NCBI RefSeq assembly: GCF_000425125.1
Contig: NZ_KE384307.1
Coordinates: forward strand, 734,966-798,965
Source of the DNA: Paenibacillus taiwanensis DSM 18679
GTDB taxonomy: Bacteria > Bacillota > Bacilli > Paenibacillales > Paenibacillaceae
DNA: 64,000 bases
Reading direction: 5' to 3'
Shown here: positions 44,686-52,704 of the stretch, in pieces
How positions within the stretch are numbered: position 1 is the first letter of the stretch
Layout: every line of letters begins with the position of its first letter
Translations under genes and position numbers: made by a program
Notes under the pieces: model-generated
What the model was told of the DNA's origin: nothing
The model's database searches: none
The model's input: the letters and a program-made list of their open reading frames with translations, nothing else

Positions 44686-46677
44686 ATGCGAAAATGGCTA
44701 AATAAAGGAGTGGCAGCGATCATCATTTGTATGATGATCGTTTGCTTGCTTCCAATCCCAGCGGCACAAGCACATGCTTATGTCGCTAATTCTTATCCGA
44801 AGCAGGAAGAGGAGCTTACTACCGCGCCTGATCATCTTCATGTAACCTTTACAGAAGATATCGATACGAAGCTCAGCAGCGTCTCGATTGTGGATGAGAA
44901 AGGGAATGTGGTGTCTGCCAAGCAAAGCGCAGCGGGGGATCGCACGCTTATGCTGACAGGTTTTAAGTTGGCGGATGGTGTCTACACGGTCAAATGGCAG
45001 TCGTTATCCGTAGATACGCATGTGACGGAAGACTCATTTCGGTTTGCGGTTGGCGTGAAGCTGAAAAAGACAGGGCCATCTGAAACGGTTTCGTTGGATG
45101 ACGAACCGGCGGCAGGGTCTGGAGCCTCAGGCAACTCAAAGCCAGATAAGCCTAAAGAGCCTATGAAGAAGCCAGAACAAAAGCCTGGCTCAGGAACAAA
45201 TAAACCAACTACGCCTAATGGGGCTGGCAAGGAGCAAAAGCCATCTAGTTCAAGCTCGGAGGCGACAGGTGGGAAGCCGGTACAGTCTAAACCAGCTGCA
45301 ACAACTGCGGAGCAGGGAAGCAATAGCACTAAGGCTGCGAACAATATAGATAACAAGAAAGCAGAACCCTCGGACAACACCAAAGAGGGTTTGACTGGCA
45401 GCGGCTCGAAGCCCGCAGGTAATGTAGAGGCAGGTTCTGAAACAGGGGATTCAGCGGAGCAATCGAAGTCCACTTCAAGTCAGGACTCGTCTGCTCAGCT
45501 TGATTCAAATGAAGCGTCGAAAGAGATGACTGCTAAGCCTGATGGTAATGGTGATCGTTCTCCAGCTTCAGAGGAGAGCTCCGGAACAATATCGACGTCG
45601 GATGCTTTAACTTCAAACTCTTCTGCATCCAAAGGTGATGGCAAGGAGGCTGCTGCCAATCAAGCTACTGGTTTAGGCGATCAAGCTACAACAAAGGAAC
45701 CACTTGAGCATGTGCACGATGAGACCGCCCATCAGCACAATAATGCAACTGGAAGTGGGGCAGGTTTCAAGGGAGGGACCGCATTTCTGCGGATCGTAGA
45801 CATCCTTGCAATCGTGCTGCTAGGTGCTCTGTTTTTGTTCAGGGATTGGATATTCATTCCTGTTGAAACTCGTGTATATGCAGCGGATCGTTGGTTTAGC
45901 TCATGGCTGTATACTTTGGTAGCTGCTGTACTGGCGATTAGCGGAGCGTTAAGATTGTATGACATCGGCAGACAACTAAGCGGGATCGGTACAGCAGAAG
46001 CGATGGGACATTTGCTCAGTACGACGATGCTCGGATGGATGACACTAGCACGCATCGGCTTGGCACTGCTCATTGCTATCTCGATGGCATTAAAGTTGGA
46101 GCAGGGAGCATGGCGAGCTGTACGCCTTGTGGTTTACATTGCTCTAGCCTTAACGTTCCCACTTACTGGACATGCTTACTCGCCAGAAAGCGGATTATCA
46201 TTGATGGTGTGGATGCATGTGCTGCACATTATAGTAACCGCTGTGTGGTGTGGAGGTCTTATTGGTTTGCTGCTCGTCAGCATAAAGCCGGCGGACACAG
46301 AGCGTGGCGCCTTCTTGCAGCGTTGGAATGGGATGCTGCTGCGTTTCGCGAGATTGGCCCTGCCGATGATGGTGGCTGCGGGCATCTCAGGTGTTGCGTT
46401 GGCGCTCAATAAGATTGCCAGCTGGCAAGGGCTGCTGCACAGCACTTATGGTACGATGGTGATCGCCAAAGTGATGCTGTTCACGCTTGTGCTAGTTCTG
46501 GCCGCGTATCATCGTTACGCGCTAATGCCGAAGCTTTCCAGTGCAGCTTCAAATCAGGAGCTGGCGGAGAGCAGTTGGAGCGGCCTCGTCAGTGGCATTC
46601 GATTAGAGCTGTTTTTGGCGCTCTTGTTATTTCTTGCAGCAGGGCTCTTGTCCAGCAGCCCGCCGCCAATAGGGTGA
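44686..46677 (+). CDS. CopC-CopD fusion (YcnJ-like copper protein)
   Basis: 663 aa. Signal peptide, then a CopC domain whose mature N-terminus begins HAYVANSYPKQEEELTTAP and ends with SVDTHVTEDSFRF; the N-terminal His and the DxH motif are copper ligands. Residues about 130-345 are a low-complexity Ser/Pro/Lys/Gly/Glu linker ending in a His cluster (HVHDETAHQH). The C-terminal third is an eight-helix CopD domain with WMHVLHIIVTAVWCGGL. The arrangement matches YcnJ-type copper importers. The linker is unusually long. Confidence 0.88.
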   Translation: MRKWLNKGVAAIIICMMIVCLLPIPAAQAHAYVANSYPKQEEELTTAPDHLHVTFTEDIDTKLSSVSIVDEKGNVVSAKQSAAGDRTLMLTGFKLADGVYTVKWQSLSVDTHVTEDSFRFAVGVKLKKTGPSETVSLDDEPAAGSGASGNSKPDKPKEPMKKPEQKPGSGTNKPTTPNGAGKEQKPSSSSSEATGGKPVQSKPAATTAEQGSNSTKAANNIDNKKAEPSDNTKEGLTGSGSKPAGNVEAGSETGDSAEQSKSTSSQDSSAQLDSNEASKEMTAKPDGNGDRSPASEESSGTISTSDALTSNSSASKGDGKEAAANQATGLGDQATTKEPLEHVHDETAHQHNNATGSGAGFKGGTAFLRIVDILAIVLLGALFLFRDWIFIPVETRVYAADRWFSSWLYTLVAAVLAISGALRLYDIGRQLSGIGTAEAMGHLLSTTMLGWMTLARIGLALLIAISMALKLEQGAWRAVRLVVYIALALTFPLTGHAYSPESGLSLMVWMHVLHIIVTAVWCGGLIGLLLVSIKPADTERGAFLQRWNGMLLRFARLALPMMVAAGISGVALALNKIASWQGLLHSTYGTMVIAKVMLFTLVLVLAAYHRYALMPKLSSAASNQELAESSWSGLVSGIRLELFLALLLFLAAGLLSSSPPPIG

Positions 46678-46830
46678 TCAGCTAGAAGCTGAAGACCCGT
46701 TGGTGATGTCGCGTGTATTCGACTTAGCATGGGCGATGAAACGCTGTGTTCTTGCTCCGATGTATACACATGTTACAGCAAAATGTGTGTGGTCGCGAAT
46801 AGTGTTGATCTTTACAAGTTGTAGCCAAAG

Positions 46831-46867
46831 CCTTCCTTTCCACACCATCGTGGGAGGGAAGGTTTTT
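46831..46867 (+). terminator. Terminator of the DUF4198-copCD operon
   Basis: CCTTCCTTTCCAC pairs with GTGGGAGGGAAGG (46831-46862) and is followed by five T's. Confidence 0.85.
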
Positions 46868-46972
46868 GTATTTTATTACAGACATATGATTGTGAAACAG
46901 AATTGAAGTATTTACGTATGTTAATATATATATAAAATTAGAAAACAAACTTTAACTTCGGGGTGGTTTCAT

Positions 46973-47317
46973 ATGATAGCAGACATAACACTAACCCAGT
47001 TCCAGGAGCATTTACGGCCGAATGAATCTCTTATTAAGCTTTTTCCTTGTACGTTAGCGCATACGACTGTTCATCCTGGCATGTTAGCCATAACAAATGA
47101 TAGACTCCTATACTTGGGGAGAAGCTCGCTCACCAAGAAGACGTATACGGTAATCGATCAGTATCCATTTGAACATATTACTTATGTAACCGTGAATCGG
47201 ATACCTTTTTATGCGAGGCTTATGTTTACTTGTAGGGATGAGTCGTATATATTTTATCAATTTCTGAATGGGGATATACAAGAGCTCGCTGATCTCATTA
47301 AGAGTAAAATCAGGTGA
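46973..47317 (+). CDS. Small PH-domain-like protein
   Basis: 114 aa. An N-terminal helix is followed by the strand order of a bacterial PH domain: HPGMLAITNDRLLYLGRSS, TYTVIDQYPFEHITYVTV and MFTCRDESYIFYQF, ending in an amphipathic helix (ELADLIKSKIR). It is cytoplasmic and of unknown role. The ATG follows GGGGTGG. It is the last chromosomal gene before the disrupted tRNA. A second PH-type protein is encoded at 15573. Confidence 0.65.
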   Translation: MIADITLTQFQEHLRPNESLIKLFPCTLAHTTVHPGMLAITNDRLLYLGRSSLTKKTYTVIDQYPFEHITYVTVNRIPFYARLMFTCRDESYIFYQFLNGDIQELADLIKSKIR

Positions 47318-47683
47318 CGCAATATGGTGCATGTGTGGCGGTACAGCTAGCTATTAAATTGATGCGGAGCTTTGCGTGGCATCGGGCTTTAGTAGAAAGC
47401 GTGTCGTATACTCTGCTCATGAGGATAGAGTTAGTAGGCTCCAGAACATGAAGGAGTCTTCGCAAGTGTGTGCACCTACGGTCTGTATGATAGCTTGGAG
47501 TTAAAAGAGTGGATATCGTTTTGTAGGTAAGCAGAATATGAAAACAATTGTTGCAATGCTGTTTTCATATATGCTATACTATTTAAGTCGATTGTAACAC
47601 AGTTTACAATTACAGCACGGGAAGACCTTGGTACACGTGGATTTAGTAGGATGATTTATCGTCTAACGTAACATAAATTACAC
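47318..47683 (+). other. Gene-free stretch upstream of the truncated tRNA
   Basis: No coding region. It contains the tRNA promoter: TTGCAA (47551-47556), 18 bp, TATACT (47575-47580). The -35 lies inside a dyad, TGAAAACA (47539-47546) with TGTTTTCA (47560-47567). A related GAAAAC/GCTGTTTTC pair recurs at 47732-47757, on the other side of the tRNA fragment. Confidence 0.6.
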
Positions 47684-47721
47684 GGGGCCTTAGCTCAGCT
47701 GGGAGAGCGCATCGCTGGCAG
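47684..47721 (+). tRNA. Truncated tRNA-Ala (GGC), 5' half only
   Basis: The acceptor strand GGGGCCT, positions 8-9 TA, D-stem GCTC with loop and GAGC, anticodon 5' stem CATCG and loop CTGGCAG (anticodon GGC) are canonical. The expected 3' strand CGATG and everything after it are missing; the sequence changes to CTCCGAAAG. The break falls exactly at the end of the anticodon loop, a usual crossover region for tyrosine recombinases. No 3' half is found elsewhere in the window. Confidence 0.8.
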
Positions 47722-47874
47722 CTCCGAAAGGGAAAACGCATAAATTTTGCTGTTTTCGCTAGTTGTTACGTAGGTTTTGACGTTGGATTTCATCGCAGAT
47801 ATGCACACTACCAACTTACCGATATGTACATAAACCCGACTCGCATCCGTAATACACGGAAGGGAGTTTTTTTT

Positions 47875-48924
47875 GTGTCTATAAGCGAGAAACGTAAGGG
47901 AAAATCGACTAAAAATGTGCGAACGTCGATGCGATTACAGTACTCACTCGACTATCTGTTTGACTATTACTATCAAGCGAAAGTTTCGGTAGGACGAGCG
48001 AAGAGTACCTTGAAGACGTACCAAGAAAACTATCAGTATTTTTGCGAATACTTAGAAACGCGAGGACTTGAGCGTGATGTTCGAAACGTAACAACGGAAC
48101 TAGGTCGCGAGTATATTATATGGCTTCGTAATGAGAAAAAAAGGTTCAGCAATAAGTGTAATGTACCCGAACATGTCAAAACAGTTGGATTACTCCCCAA
48201 GTCAATAAATACACGAATTAAGAATATGAAGACGATGTTTAAATTTTTGTTTGAAGAAGGAAAAATTAATTCTGATCCATTAGCTCCAGTAAAATGCGTT
48301 GAGGATCTCGGATAGGAAATCAACGTTCTTGAGGTTGATTCCTTGAAACTATTACTAGAATCTCCAAACCAACGGAAATATTGTGATTTTCGTGATTATG
48401 TGGTGCTGAATTTACTAATTGATGCTATGTTGCGAATAGACGAAGCGTTGACTCTTCGGAAGGGGGACGTAGACTTTAAGACAGGTGCGGTCACTATCCG
48501 AAAAGAAATCGCTAAGAGTCGAAAGCCACGAATTGTGCCGATTACTAAACGAACACAGAAACTGCTACAGGAGTTGCTAAGAGAAACACAAGAGTTTGAC
48601 AGTGATTACGTATTTCTTAGTAACTATGGCGAGCGACTGACCCCAAACAACTTCAGGCAGAGGCTTAAAAAGTACGCGGAAAAAGCAAATATTGATCCTG
48701 CGACTATCTGGCCGCATCTGCTTCGTCACACTGGAGCAACGTTGTTTTTGGAGGAAGGCGGATCTGAACGGCACTTACAAATAATTCTTGGACACGCAGA
48801 CGGAAGAATGACTGCACATTATACCCACCTGTCCGATAAATCCGTCAAAAAGAATCATGAAGAATTTTCAGCACTTAATACAATAGTCGGATCTAGTAGT
48901 AAACCAAGAAAAATACTTCGTTAA
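47875..48924 (+). pseudogene. Tyrosine recombinase interrupted by an in-frame TAG
   Basis: From GTG 47875 (behind AGGGAG) the frame encodes a core-binding domain (RAKSTLKTYQENYQYFCEYL; INTRIKNMKTMFKFLFEEGK) up to a TAG at 48313-48315. The same frame then continues without interruption to 48924 with the whole catalytic domain: AMLRIDEALTLR (first Arg), HLLRHTGATLF (His-x-x-Arg), LGHADGRMTAHYTHL (His and nucleophilic Tyr). Full length would be 349 codons. All catalytic residues survive, so this is a recent nonsense change, or the catalytic half may be made from TTG 48343. Confidence 0.8.
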
Positions 48925-48931
48925 CTTAAAG

Positions 48932-48965
48932 ACGTCGGTCCTTGTGGATCGGCGTTATTTTTTTA
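48932..48965 (+). terminator. Terminator after the interrupted recombinase
   Basis: ACGTCGGTCC and GGATCGGCGT (48932-48955) form a 10-bp stem with two G-U pairs, followed by TATTTTTTT. Confidence 0.75.
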
Positions 48966-49106
48966 ATGTCTCCTAAATTATGAGTTAACGACTTAAATAT
49001 ATATTAAAAGGAGACGAAAGTATTCGATAAACTCGTATAAGTCGAGTCGCAAACGGCGTACTCGTCACATTCGGATTGACCGCAGACATAGGTGTGGAGA
49101 TGTAGC

Positions 49107-49208
49107 ATGCGTTATGTATGTCTATTTATTGATGGCGTGGCTTTCCCCTTGTGTCCGCGATGTTTAAATTCTCGAATCTCTGATTATGCTGTTAATATCT
49201 TAGATTAG
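49107..49208 (+). CDS. 33-residue protein with a CPRC knuckle, unknown
   Basis: ATG 49107 has GTGGAG 7 nt upstream. The frame reads MRYVCLFIDGVAFPLCPRC and ends at TAG 49206-49208. The LCPRC resembles half of a zinc ribbon. It fills the otherwise empty 348 bp between the two recombinase genes. Too short for a family call; it may be a remnant. Confidence 0.35.
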   Translation: MRYVCLFIDGVAFPLCPRCLNSRISDYAVNILD

Positions 49209-49272
49209 GGAGGGGATTATCATTAATGATTATCGCAAGCGAAGAGTATACTACGTTGAGGAGAAGGAAGAT

Positions 49273-50172
49273 TTGAGCAACGTAACAATCTATCAGGCTG
49301 TGGATAAATTTCTTAGAAACAAACGAACTAAGAACTTAGATAAAAAAACGGTGGATTATTACAAACAAACACTAGGTGCATTTGTGAAATTCTTAGAAGA
49401 AATTGATGTCACTTTGCCAGGTGATATTATTACAGAGGATATTCAGGAATTTATCGAATTAAGAAAGAAAAAGGGAAATAAAGCACCTACCATAAATAAA
49501 TATTTACGTGCTATTGAAGCGTTTCTTAGGTATTTGCAGCTTAAAGAAGCTATTGGTGATAATCCGGTCACAGAATTTGGAAGATTACAAGAAACTAAAA
49601 GGATAATCAGAACACTCGATGAAAAAATGATTATGGAAATATTTGGTGTGATTAATCAAGAATCCTTTGTTGGAGAAAGAAATTTCTTATTTATTTTGCT
49701 TTTGCTTGACACGGGGGTTAGATTAAATGAGGCTCTAGAGATAAAACTCACTGATATACTGTGGAATCAACGTAATATTTTTATATCAGGGAAGTACAAC
49801 AAGGAGAGAGTTGTTCCATTCAGTGATACATTGGCAAGATATTTGGACAATTACTTAGAACGAAGAGGTACTTTAGAGCACGATTATGTTTTTGTCAATA
49901 TTGAAGGAGATCAATTAAAGAGAAGAACCATTCAGGATTCTGTTTTGGATTACGCAAATGCCGCGAGTATAAAAGGAGTACGCATTTCACCACATACGTT
50001 CCGCCATACGTTCGCGAAGATGTACTTAATTCGTGGCGGAAACGTGTTCTCATTGCAAAAGATACTCGGACACTCATCCATCGAGATGGTTCGAGTTTAC
50101 GTCGAAATGTTCTCGAATGAAATTGCGGAACAACACAATAAATATACACCACTAAACAATTTTCAATTATAA
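49273..50172 (+). CDS. Tyrosine recombinase/integrase (XerC/D-like)
   Basis: 299 aa. N-terminal SAM-like core-binding domain (VDYYKQTLGAFVKFLEEI; TINKYLRAIEAFLRYL) and complete catalytic domain: LLDTGVRLNEALEI (Arg I), GKYNKERVVPF (Lys), ISPHTFRHTFAKMY (His-x-x-Arg), LGHSSIEMVRVYVEM (His and Tyr). TTG 49273 is 9 nt after GAGGAG. An ATT codon at 49223 behind GGGAGGGG could give a 17-residue longer form, but that start would be unusual. It has no close likeness to the first recombinase outside the catalytic motifs. It is more AT-rich than the genes that follow. Confidence 0.9.
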   Translation: MSNVTIYQAVDKFLRNKRTKNLDKKTVDYYKQTLGAFVKFLEEIDVTLPGDIITEDIQEFIELRKKKGNKAPTINKYLRAIEAFLRYLQLKEAIGDNPVTEFGRLQETKRIIRTLDEKMIMEIFGVINQESFVGERNFLFILLLLDTGVRLNEALEIKLTDILWNQRNIFISGKYNKERVVPFSDTLARYLDNYLERRGTLEHDYVFVNIEGDQLKRRTIQDSVLDYANAASIKGVRISPHTFRHTFAKMYLIRGGNVFSLQKILGHSSIEMVRVYVEMFSNEIAEQHNKYTPLNNFQL

Positions 50173-50392
50173 AGCCTACCTATGGATATAAAGACTACGT
50201 GGAAGTACGTACAGCTTAGTGAAGAGAATATAATTGATCAACACAAGCGGTTTAGTCCGTTGATTCACGTGGTGAAACGAAAGTTTTAACATGTGGATAA
50301 CTTGTAGATAGGAGTCATGGTTTATTCGGAAGATGTTGCATAATAAGATTGCGTAATACAATTACGTAATTAGGAGATAGCTAGGGGCGATT

Positions 50393-50491
50393 GTGTTGGG
50401 TGTGTACGAGTCATTTACATTAATGTTTGCGTTTGGGACTTTCATTCTGATGTTTTTGGGGTTTATTGTAACACTGATTTTATGTCATTAG
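50393..50491 (+). CDS. Holin-like small toxin (type I toxin family)
   Basis: 32 aa from GTG 50393; TTG 50396 is equally likely, 8 nt after AGGGG. VYESFTLMFAFGTFILMFL matches the V-Y-E-x-[L/F]-x-L-M-x-x-F-G-x-F-[V/I]-L pattern of the putative holin-like toxins in Bacillus and Paenibacillus prophages. These are membrane peptides often silenced by antisense RNA. The charged C-terminal tail usual in the family is missing. A hairpin that is a terminator on the minus strand (50509-50543) lies just behind, as expected for an antisense antitoxin. Confidence 0.6.
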   Translation: MLGVYESFTLMFAFGTFILMFLGFIVTLILCH

Positions 50492-50508
50492 CGTACCAGG
50501 ACAGTAAA

Positions 50509-50543
50509 GGCAGCCCAAAATCTTGGCGGATCGTGGGGCTGCC
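50509..50543 (-). terminator. Hairpin behind the toxin gene, terminator-like on the minus strand
   Basis: GGCAGCCC (50509-50516) and GGGCTGCC (50536-50543). On the minus strand TTTACTG follows. It could end an antisense RNA or protect the toxin mRNA. Confidence 0.45.
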
Positions 50544-50578
50544 GGCTCAGAAGAATAATTAAATTATCTCCTAGCAAG

Positions 50579-50606
50579 GGACGTCATTCACAGTGACGTC
50601 CTTTTT
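50579..50606 (+). terminator. Rho-independent terminator
   Basis: GGACGTCA (50579-50586) and TGACGTCC (50594-50601), perfect 8-bp stem, followed by TTTTT. Confidence 0.85.
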
Positions 50607-50673
50607 CTATTTCATAGTTCTCTAAAATGGGAAAGTAAAGAAGTTTTGATTTCTTATCCGCAAGTGTCTTAAT

Positions 50674-51075
50674 TTATCTTTTGTCATTTTCGACAATAAA
50701 CTTTTTGAATAACTTGGCTTTCTCTTCAGTAATTTTTCCTTCTTCAGTCCACTTTTTTATTGATTTCTCAGTGAAATTGGGCTCAGATATTTGTATCTGT
50801 CTAATGCAACTCATGTATGTTTCCTGACAAAATATATCTGCCTGAGTTAAAGATTCAAACACATCAAAATCTCTATTATCATTGTGTCTTTCTTTATATA
50901 GCGTGATAGCCTTTTGCAATGTACCACTCGTTGTATTTGATCTTTCATAATTAAACCAGTTTTCCGCACAAATGAATTTTTCGAGTTTCTTTTTCTCATT
51001 AAATTGATAAATTGCAAGTAAAAGTCCGAAAAGGCCTACGATTAGTCCTCCCCAACTTAAAAGATTATCAGTCAT
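50674..51075 (-). CDS. Membrane-anchored hypothetical protein
   Basis: 133 aa. One N-terminal helix (LLSWGGLIVGLFGLLLAIYQF) is followed by a charged cytoplasmic region with three cysteines (FICAENWF, ADIFCQETYMSCIRQ). ATG 51075 is 7 nt after GGAGGG. It lies beside the repressor gene on the same strand, where superinfection-exclusion and similar lysogenic genes are often found, but nothing in the sequence proves such a role. Confidence 0.6.
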   Translation of the reverse strand: MTDNLLSWGGLIVGLFGLLLAIYQFNEKKKLEKFICAENWFNYERSNTTSGTLQKAITLYKERHNDNRDFDVFESLTQADIFCQETYMSCIRQIQISEPNFTEKSIKKWTEEGKITEEKAKLFKKFIVENDKR

Positions 51076-51267
51076 AAACAATCCCTCCTAAAATATATGC
51101 TAGAAGTATAATAAGTACGTATTATCGTCAAATCACCGCATATTAACAGTCCTAGATTAATTTATACCTTCGCGGAGTAAGACGACTAATTTCACGGTAA
51201 TATCGCTTATAGAGCACCTTTATAAGAGCCCACATGAGGATGATTCTACGATGGGTTTCTTCTAATA

Positions 51268-51561
51268 TTAAAGTTGATCTCTCTTAGACTTAACAAACTC
51301 TTTAAAGCGTGCTATCTCTTCTAATTCCTCCATGCTCCAATCCTCGTCGTCACGATTCACATGAACATCTTCGCCAATTAACTGATAAATTTTCACGTTC
51401 AATGCATTGGCTATTGCGAGAAGAGTTTCTATAGAGGGGCTATATCGATCTCTTTCGATATCAGCGATATATGATCGTGAAAGATCGGTCACTTCCGCTA
51501 GTTCTGACTGTGTTAATCCTCTTTTCTTTCGAATGGTTTTTATGTTTGCACCAAATTTCAT
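51268..51561 (-). CDS. XRE-family repressor (CI/Cro-type)
   Basis: 97 aa. The helix-turn-helix is clear: IKTIRKKRGLTQSELAEVTDLSRSY then IADIERDRYSPSIETLLAIANAL. A short acidic C-terminus (DEDWSMEELEEIARFKEFV) may mediate dimerisation. ATG 51561 behind GAGGTG. It is transcribed away from the rightward genes, across a 260-bp region with three GACGTAAATAC repeats, the layout of a lysogeny switch. Confidence 0.88.
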   Translation of the reverse strand: MKFGANIKTIRKKRGLTQSELAEVTDLSRSYIADIERDRYSPSIETLLAIANALNVKIYQLIGEDVHVNRDDEDWSMEELEEIARFKEFVKSKRDQL

Positions 51562-51645
51562 TATTAACACCTCGAATTTGTATTGTATATCCGACTATTT
51601 CTCATAAGTATACCCACTATGCTAAGCGATAACAATGCTTGAAAT

Positions 51646-51794
51646 GACGTAAATACAAGTAAAAATGAGATAAATGGCGTGAATTCTAGATTTTATCTGG
51701 TTAATTCTTGAATTTGCTTTAAAAAGAGCAAATGTGCAACATTGCAATAATGACGTAAATACTGTACATTTAATTTAATAAAAGACGTAAATAC
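51646..51794. repeat. Three direct GACGTAAATAC repeats (putative operators)
   Basis: Exact 11-bp copies at 51646-51656, 51752-51762 and 51784-51794. The last two are 32 bp apart, three helical turns, and lie just before the ribosome site of the gene at 51822. The first lies closer to the repressor. Spacing and position fit operators of the divergent XRE repressor, though the motif is not palindromic. Confidence 0.6.
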
Positions 51795-51821
51795 ACTACA
51801 TTTTACGGAGGGATTATCGAT

Positions 51822-52358
51822 ATGACGACTATCGCATTGAATCAACGCTTCACCCGCTTACTCACGCAAGCCCAACGAGCACGCACGATTCTTACGACTA
51901 TAGCCAAAATGAATAAAGTTGTTCGTGAAGAGGCGGAATGGCACTTATCTCGCATCAACGCATCTCTCGTACTTCTATGGGAAGAACCGAGCATGACTTC
52001 AATCCGTTTCCTGCGCAACGATATCCGACGATCATTTCGGTATGTGACAAGAACGCGAAGACTCGACCGTAAGCATACGCCGACATCTGTTCCAACGTCT
52101 ACGCGAACGAGGTGCAGCCGGACATTCGAAATCGGTTACTGTCTCAGCCATCGAACAGGAAATTTCGAAGTTACATACGCCAATCTTGCGGTGTCGCCGT
52201 ATGACCGCCCCAGGTTAACGACAGTAATCATCTTGCCACGCGCATTCCACCGTATTGTTCCAGAAGTGCATGAGCGTTCCATTGCGGGGTGCGTCGAAAT
52301 CAATTACGCGCAAATGGTCAAACTCGGATTCTTCATAGAGCAGGTGAGCATTGCATGA
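51822..52358 (+). CDS. Early-region protein of unknown function
   Basis: 178 aa. Very basic and arginine-rich in the middle (FLRNDIRRSFRYVTRTRRL), with a helical N-terminus. Start ATG 51822 behind ACGGAGGG. It is the first gene rightward of the repressor, directly after the repeat operators, so it is probably early expressed. Its stop overlaps the next start (ATGA). No family recognised. Confidence 0.6.
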   Translation: MTTIALNQRFTRLLTQAQRARTILTTIAKMNKVVREEAEWHLSRINASLVLLWEEPSMTSIRFLRNDIRRSFRYVTRTRRLDRKHTPTSVPTSTRTRCSRTFEIGYCLSHRTGNFEVTYANLAVSPYDRPRLTTVIILPRAFHRIVPEVHERSIAGCVEINYAQMVKLGFFIEQVSIA

Positions 52359-52678
52359 AACGCGCAATCATTGAACTGGATCTCGGATATCAAATTGTTC
52401 ATCTAAACGGATTTCTCGTCACTGAGGATTATCTTGTCGCTATAGATGATGATGTCATGTGGATGTACCATGTGTGTGAGAAGGAAGGTACGAACGTTTA
52501 CGTCAGCACGAAAGCCGGATTATGGCTCGGTGAGCTAAAACGAAAAGAAGCCGATACACAAGCGCTTATATCGCGTGTACTCGACTTCATGAAGAACTTA
52601 TCATTTTACGATTTCATTCGTTACCATCACGACTGGTCTATCGATTATAACTTCGAGTTCGTCGAAGCAGTGAGTTAG
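52355..52678 (+). CDS. Early-region protein of unknown function
   Basis: 107 aa, acidic, with no signal or membrane helix. VHLNGFLVTEDYLVAIDDDV suggests a beta-rich fold. ATG 52355 lies in the stop of the previous gene behind CAGGTGAG, so the two are coupled. A perfect 26-bp palindrome follows the stop. Function unknown. Confidence 0.6.
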   Translation: MKRAIIELDLGYQIVHLNGFLVTEDYLVAIDDDVMWMYHVCEKEGTNVYVSTKAGLWLGELKRKEADTQALISRVLDFMKNLSFYDFIRYHHDWSIDYNFEFVEAVS

Positions 52679-52704
52679 ACCCTGTGCAAAATTTTGCACA
52701 GGGT
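52679..52704. terminator. Perfect 26-bp palindrome after the early genes
   Basis: ACCCTGTGCAAAA and its exact complement, meeting at the centre. As RNA it makes a stem of up to 11 bp; the A/T centre puts T's inside the hairpin, so terminator strength is unclear. It could also be a protein-binding site. Confidence 0.5.

Noticed and set aside
44982-45473. 163-codon open frame opposite the copCD linker
   Set aside because: It mirrors the low-complexity linker; composition and lack of a start site mark it as a shadow.
47684-47823. Group I intron in the tRNA-Ala anticodon loop
   Set aside because: No 3' exon or intron core could be found downstream, and recombinase genes follow; an integration break explains it better.
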